Assembly (NCBI GenBank): GCA_009712185.1
Contig: WASQ01000107.1
Coordinates: forward strand, 3,308 to 51,981
Origin: Telmatospirillum sp.
GTDB taxonomy: Bacteria; Pseudomonadota; Alphaproteobacteria; Rhodospirillales; Magnetospirillaceae
DNA length: 48,674 nt
Direction of reading: 5' to 3'
This document shows, one piece after another, positions 46,480-48,674 of this stretch. Under the pieces are notes generated by a model. The model searched no databases and had not been told where the DNA came from. It was given only the letters and a program-made list of their open reading frames with translations. The translations under genes were made by a program, and so were the position numbers. Within the stretch, counting starts at the first letter, position 1, and each line of letters begins with the position of its first letter.

Positions 46480-46796
46480 GCGTTTTCGCGCATGCGCCGG
46501 GACCCTCCCGGCGTCCCCGGGAGGATCTCCGGCGGCGGCTTACCGCGGCAATTCTCGGCGGCTATCTGCTGGCGTCGGCATGGAGCGTGGGAATCGCGAT
46601 GGCTTGGAGTGCGGCCGCCCCGGGGGACTCGCTGAGGGCGGCGGACGGCGTCCTGATCGGCGCGATGAGCGCCCTCGTCGTTTGCGTTCTGGCGGTTCTC
46701 TGGAGTTTCGCCGCTCCCTCGGTCCGGCATGCCTGGGCCGGGTTGTTCGCGCCGGCGGTGATCCTCGCGCTGCTGTCGATCCTGGTGGCGCCATGA
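46473..46796 (+). CDS. DUF3649 iron-uptake-associated membrane protein
   Basis: 107 residues with three hydrophobic segments (AAILGGYLLASAWSVGIAMAW, LIGAMSALVVCVLAVLWSF, AGLFAPAVILALLSILV). The pattern RLTAAILGGY...VLWSFAAPSVRHAW matches DUF3649 proteins found between TonB siderophore receptors and PepSY proteins. Starts inside the receptor's last codons (ATG 46473, or GTG 46476) and ends overlapping the next gene's ATG, so translation is coupled. Confidence 0.82.
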   Translation: MVSVFAHAPGPSRRPREDLRRRLTAAILGGYLLASAWSVGIAMAWSAAAPGDSLRAADGVLIGAMSALVVCVLAVLWSFAAPSVRHAWAGLFAPAVILALLSILVAP

Positions 46797-48271
46797 GGCC
46801 CGGCCTCCGACAGGCCATGGCCGATCTTCATCGGTGGGCCGGGCTGGGGCCCGGCTGGCTCCTGTTCGCCGTCTTTCTGACCGGCAGTCTCAGCTATTTT
46901 CGGCCCGAGATCTCGATGTGGACGCGGCCCGAAATCTGCGCCGCCGAGGTTGTCGATCAGACGGCGGCTCTCAGGTCCGCCCAGGCCTTCCTCGAACGGA
47001 ACGCCGAAGGGGCGTCTCGCTGGCTGATCGAGCTTCCCACGCCACGCCTGCCTCTGACCCAGGTCATGGTGTGGCAGCCGGGAGGGCCGGGTCCGCATTA
47101 CCGCCACGAACTGCTGGATCCGCGCGCCGGTACCGTGGTGCAGGCGCGGCCGACCTTTGGCGGCGACTTCTTTTTCTATTTCCATTTCGATCTCCACATG
47201 CCCTGGCGGCTCGGCCGTTTCCTCGTCGGATTCGCCGCCATGGCCATGCTGGTCGCTCTTTTGACCGGCATCGTGGTGCATCGCCGCCTTTTCGCCGATT
47301 TCTTCACCTTCCGTCCGCACAAGGGGCCCAGATCCTGGCTCGACGCCCATAACGTCTTCGGTGTGCTGGCTCTGCCCTACCATCTGATGATCGCCTATTC
47401 GGGACTGGTCATCCTGATGATGCTGTATCTGCCATGGGGGGCCGATCGACTATTCGCCGCGCAGCCCGCCCTTTTCCTCGCCGAGGCGGGACAGTCCATC
47501 GTGCCGCCGCCGGACCCCGGCCCGGCGGCCGGGCAGTCCGATCTGGCGCCCCTCCTGACCGAGGCGGACCGCCGCTGGCCGGGAGAGGCGCCGGGACGAG
47601 TCGATGTCTACTGGCCGGGGCGGGCCGCGTCGCGGATCGTGGTGACCCTGGGCGACGATCAGCGGCTGACGCATGCCGGCGAACGCCTCGTGTTCGATGG
47701 TGCCGGGGCGCCTCTGCCGGCGGAGCCGGGACAGGTCCGGTCGGCGCCGGCCCGCCTCGAACGGGTGCTTTACGGCCTGCATCTGGGGCGTTTCGGCGGC
47801 TGGCCGGTTCGCGTCCTGTTCTTTTTCTCGGGCCTTGCGGGCGCGGCAATGGTGGGCACCGGCCTGATCCTGTGGACCGCCAAGGGACACGCCGGCCGAT
47901 TGGCCGAGACGCTCAATCTGGCCGTGATCGGCGGACTGCCGATCGCCGTCGCCACCTTCTTCTGGGCCAATCGTCTGCTGCCAACCGGGCTCGCCGGGCG
48001 GGCGATACTGGAAGGGGGATGCTTCTTCGCCGGCTGGAGTCTTGCCGCCGTTCATGCCGTCCTGCGGCGCGACGCCGTCGCCTGGCGGACGCAGTTTGCC
48101 GGTGTTGCCACGCTCTTCATCACGCTGGCTCTGCTGGATGGGGTGCTGACCGGACGCGGCCTGTCGTCCGGGGACCGGCTTTTCGCGGGTTTCGATCTGG
48201 CGTTCCTGGCGGCTGGTTGCGGTTTCGCGCTGCTGGCCCGGTCGTGCCGGGCGCGACGGGGGGGCGCCTGA
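46793..48271 (+). CDS. PepSY-associated membrane protein (PiuB-like ferric reductase type)
   Basis: 492 residues with the PepSY_TM layout: helix 1 (LHRWAGLGPGWLLFAVFLTGSLSYF), a periplasmic domain, a helix pair with conserved His (FDLHMPWRLGRFLVGFAAMAMLVALLTGIVVHRRLF, LDAHNVFGVLALPYHLMIAYSGLVIL), a second periplasmic domain, and further helices towards the C-terminus. Family members are proposed to bind haem and reduce ferric siderophores at the inner membrane. ATGA overlaps with the preceding gene and shares one base with the next. Confidence 0.88.
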   Translation: MRPGLRQAMADLHRWAGLGPGWLLFAVFLTGSLSYFRPEISMWTRPEICAAEVVDQTAALRSAQAFLERNAEGASRWLIELPTPRLPLTQVMVWQPGGPGPHYRHELLDPRAGTVVQARPTFGGDFFFYFHFDLHMPWRLGRFLVGFAAMAMLVALLTGIVVHRRLFADFFTFRPHKGPRSWLDAHNVFGVLALPYHLMIAYSGLVILMMLYLPWGADRLFAAQPALFLAEAGQSIVPPPDPGPAAGQSDLAPLLTEADRRWPGEAPGRVDVYWPGRAASRIVVTLGDDQRLTHAGERLVFDGAGAPLPAEPGQVRSAPARLERVLYGLHLGRFGGWPVRVLFFFSGLAGAAMVGTGLILWTAKGHAGRLAETLNLAVIGGLPIAVATFFWANRLLPTGLAGRAILEGGCFFAGWSLAAVHAVLRRDAVAWRTQFAGVATLFITLALLDGVLTGRGLSSGDRLFAGFDLAFLAAGCGFALLARSCRARRGGA

Positions 48272-48603
48272 TGCTGATGGCGTTCGCCCTGGTCTGTGCC
48301 GGCTGGTGGAGCGTGGCGGCCGCCATGCCTCGGCACGCCCGGCCGATGCTCGGCCGGAACCTTTCCCCGACATGGGCGGCTCCGGTCCTGCGGGGGCTCG
48401 GCGCGGGGCTGATTCTGTCGTCGCTGATCCGGGTGGCCGGACTTTACGGCTGGGCCATCGGCCCGGTGGCCTGGCTTGGTCTGTGCGGCGCGGGAGCCAT
48501 GATGCTTGTGCCGCTGCTGACCTGGCGACCCGCCTGGGCGGCGCTTCCTGTCGCCTCCCTGCTGATCCTGGGCTGCCATCTGAGCTGGATCGGGCCGCCT
48601 TAA
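48271..48603 (+). CDS. DUF3325 iron-uptake-associated membrane protein
   Basis: 110 residues with about four short hydrophobic helices; opens MLMAFALVCAGWWSVAAAMPRHARPMLG, the usual DUF3325 start, and contains GLGAGLILSSLIRVAGLYGWAIGPVAWLGLCGAGAMMLVPLLTW split across two helices. Its ATG shares a base with the PepSY stop. The order receptor-DUF3649-PepSY-DUF3325 is a known iron-uptake arrangement; the role of this member is unknown. Confidence 0.82.
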   Translation: MLMAFALVCAGWWSVAAAMPRHARPMLGRNLSPTWAAPVLRGLGAGLILSSLIRVAGLYGWAIGPVAWLGLCGAGAMMLVPLLTWRPAWAALPVASLLILGCHLSWIGPP

Positions 48604-48674
48604 CGGCTTGTCGCGACATTCATCGCTCCAAGCCCTTGGTCTTCCTGTGGCGCCTCCGCTCCGCTCCAGCGGGG
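48604..48674. repeat. Dispersed repeat, copy 2, cut by the window edge
   Basis: Matches 12836-12905 at about 58 of 70 positions, from GGCTTGTCGCG to GCGGGG. It begins right after the DUF3325 stop and runs off the window, so its full length cannot be seen. Confidence 0.65.

Overview
The window reads as chromosomal DNA of a GC-rich alphaproteobacterium, most likely a Rhodospirillales-type organism. This is inferred from gene order and protein character (thyA-folA, mrp, hflKC, degP, serB, miaA, ilvBHC, mreBCD-mrdA-rodA), from the alphaproteobacterial GEA variant in the acetolactate synthase, from paired methyl-accepting chemotaxis receptors, and from two small RNAs of the alphaproteobacterial mmgR/suhB type. 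No species can be fixed from the sequence alone.

Layout. 1-14.2 kb is core housekeeping: thyA-folA; mrp facing them, with a His-rich linker; hflK-hflC and a small DUF2065 membrane protein; a DegP-type protease; serB facing degP across a REP-like repeat; a DUF1015 protein; miaA; and ilvB-ilvH-(470 bp structured gap)-ilvC. 14.4-20.9 kb is an accessory block on the minus strand with visibly lower GC than its flanks. A small YbdD-like gene lies at its downstream end. The main four-gene cluster reads, in transcription order: a 907-residue fusion of a catalytically degenerate PPDK-like PEP-utilising module with a haem-oxygenase-like diiron oxidase (HDO) domain; a class II aldolase/adducin protein; a Tat-exported gluconate-dehydrogenase-subunit-3-like protein; and a GMC flavoprotein with a Cys cluster. 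Its promoter region is a very AT-rich spacer (20.94-21.14 kb). This cluster is the most novel item here: I recognise the parts but not the assembly. 21.2-23.8 kb holds a DMT-family exporter overlapping a PanE-like reductase, plus an XRE-cupin regulator.

25.1-30.7 kb is the cell-elongation operon mreB-mreC-mreD-mrdA-rodA, with overlapping or near-abutting genes, then tRNA-Lys(CTT) with its own promoter and terminator, then a TPR-methyltransferase fusion. 32.5-38.4 kb holds two copies of an mmgR/suhB-like sRNA in the same orientation, flanking two divergent chemoreceptor genes and a FliL-like gene. 38.6-42.1 kb encodes a periplasmic Tricorn-type protease. 42.2-48.6 kb is an iron-responsive cell-surface signalling and uptake set: FecI-type sigma factor, FecR anti-sigma factor, transducer-type TonB receptor, DUF3649, PepSY and DUF3325 membrane proteins, with Fur-box-like palindromes before the sigma and receptor genes.

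Noncoding structure is rich. There are two dispersed repeat families (a double-hairpin REP-like element at 6.9 and 32.8 kb; a roughly 70 bp element at 12.8 kb and at the right edge), very stable hairpins in the ilvH-ilvC gap, overlapping mutually exclusive stems inside the accessory operon, and a stem-closed folded RNA immediately after one chemoreceptor gene. All calls come from reading the sequence; no database search was run.
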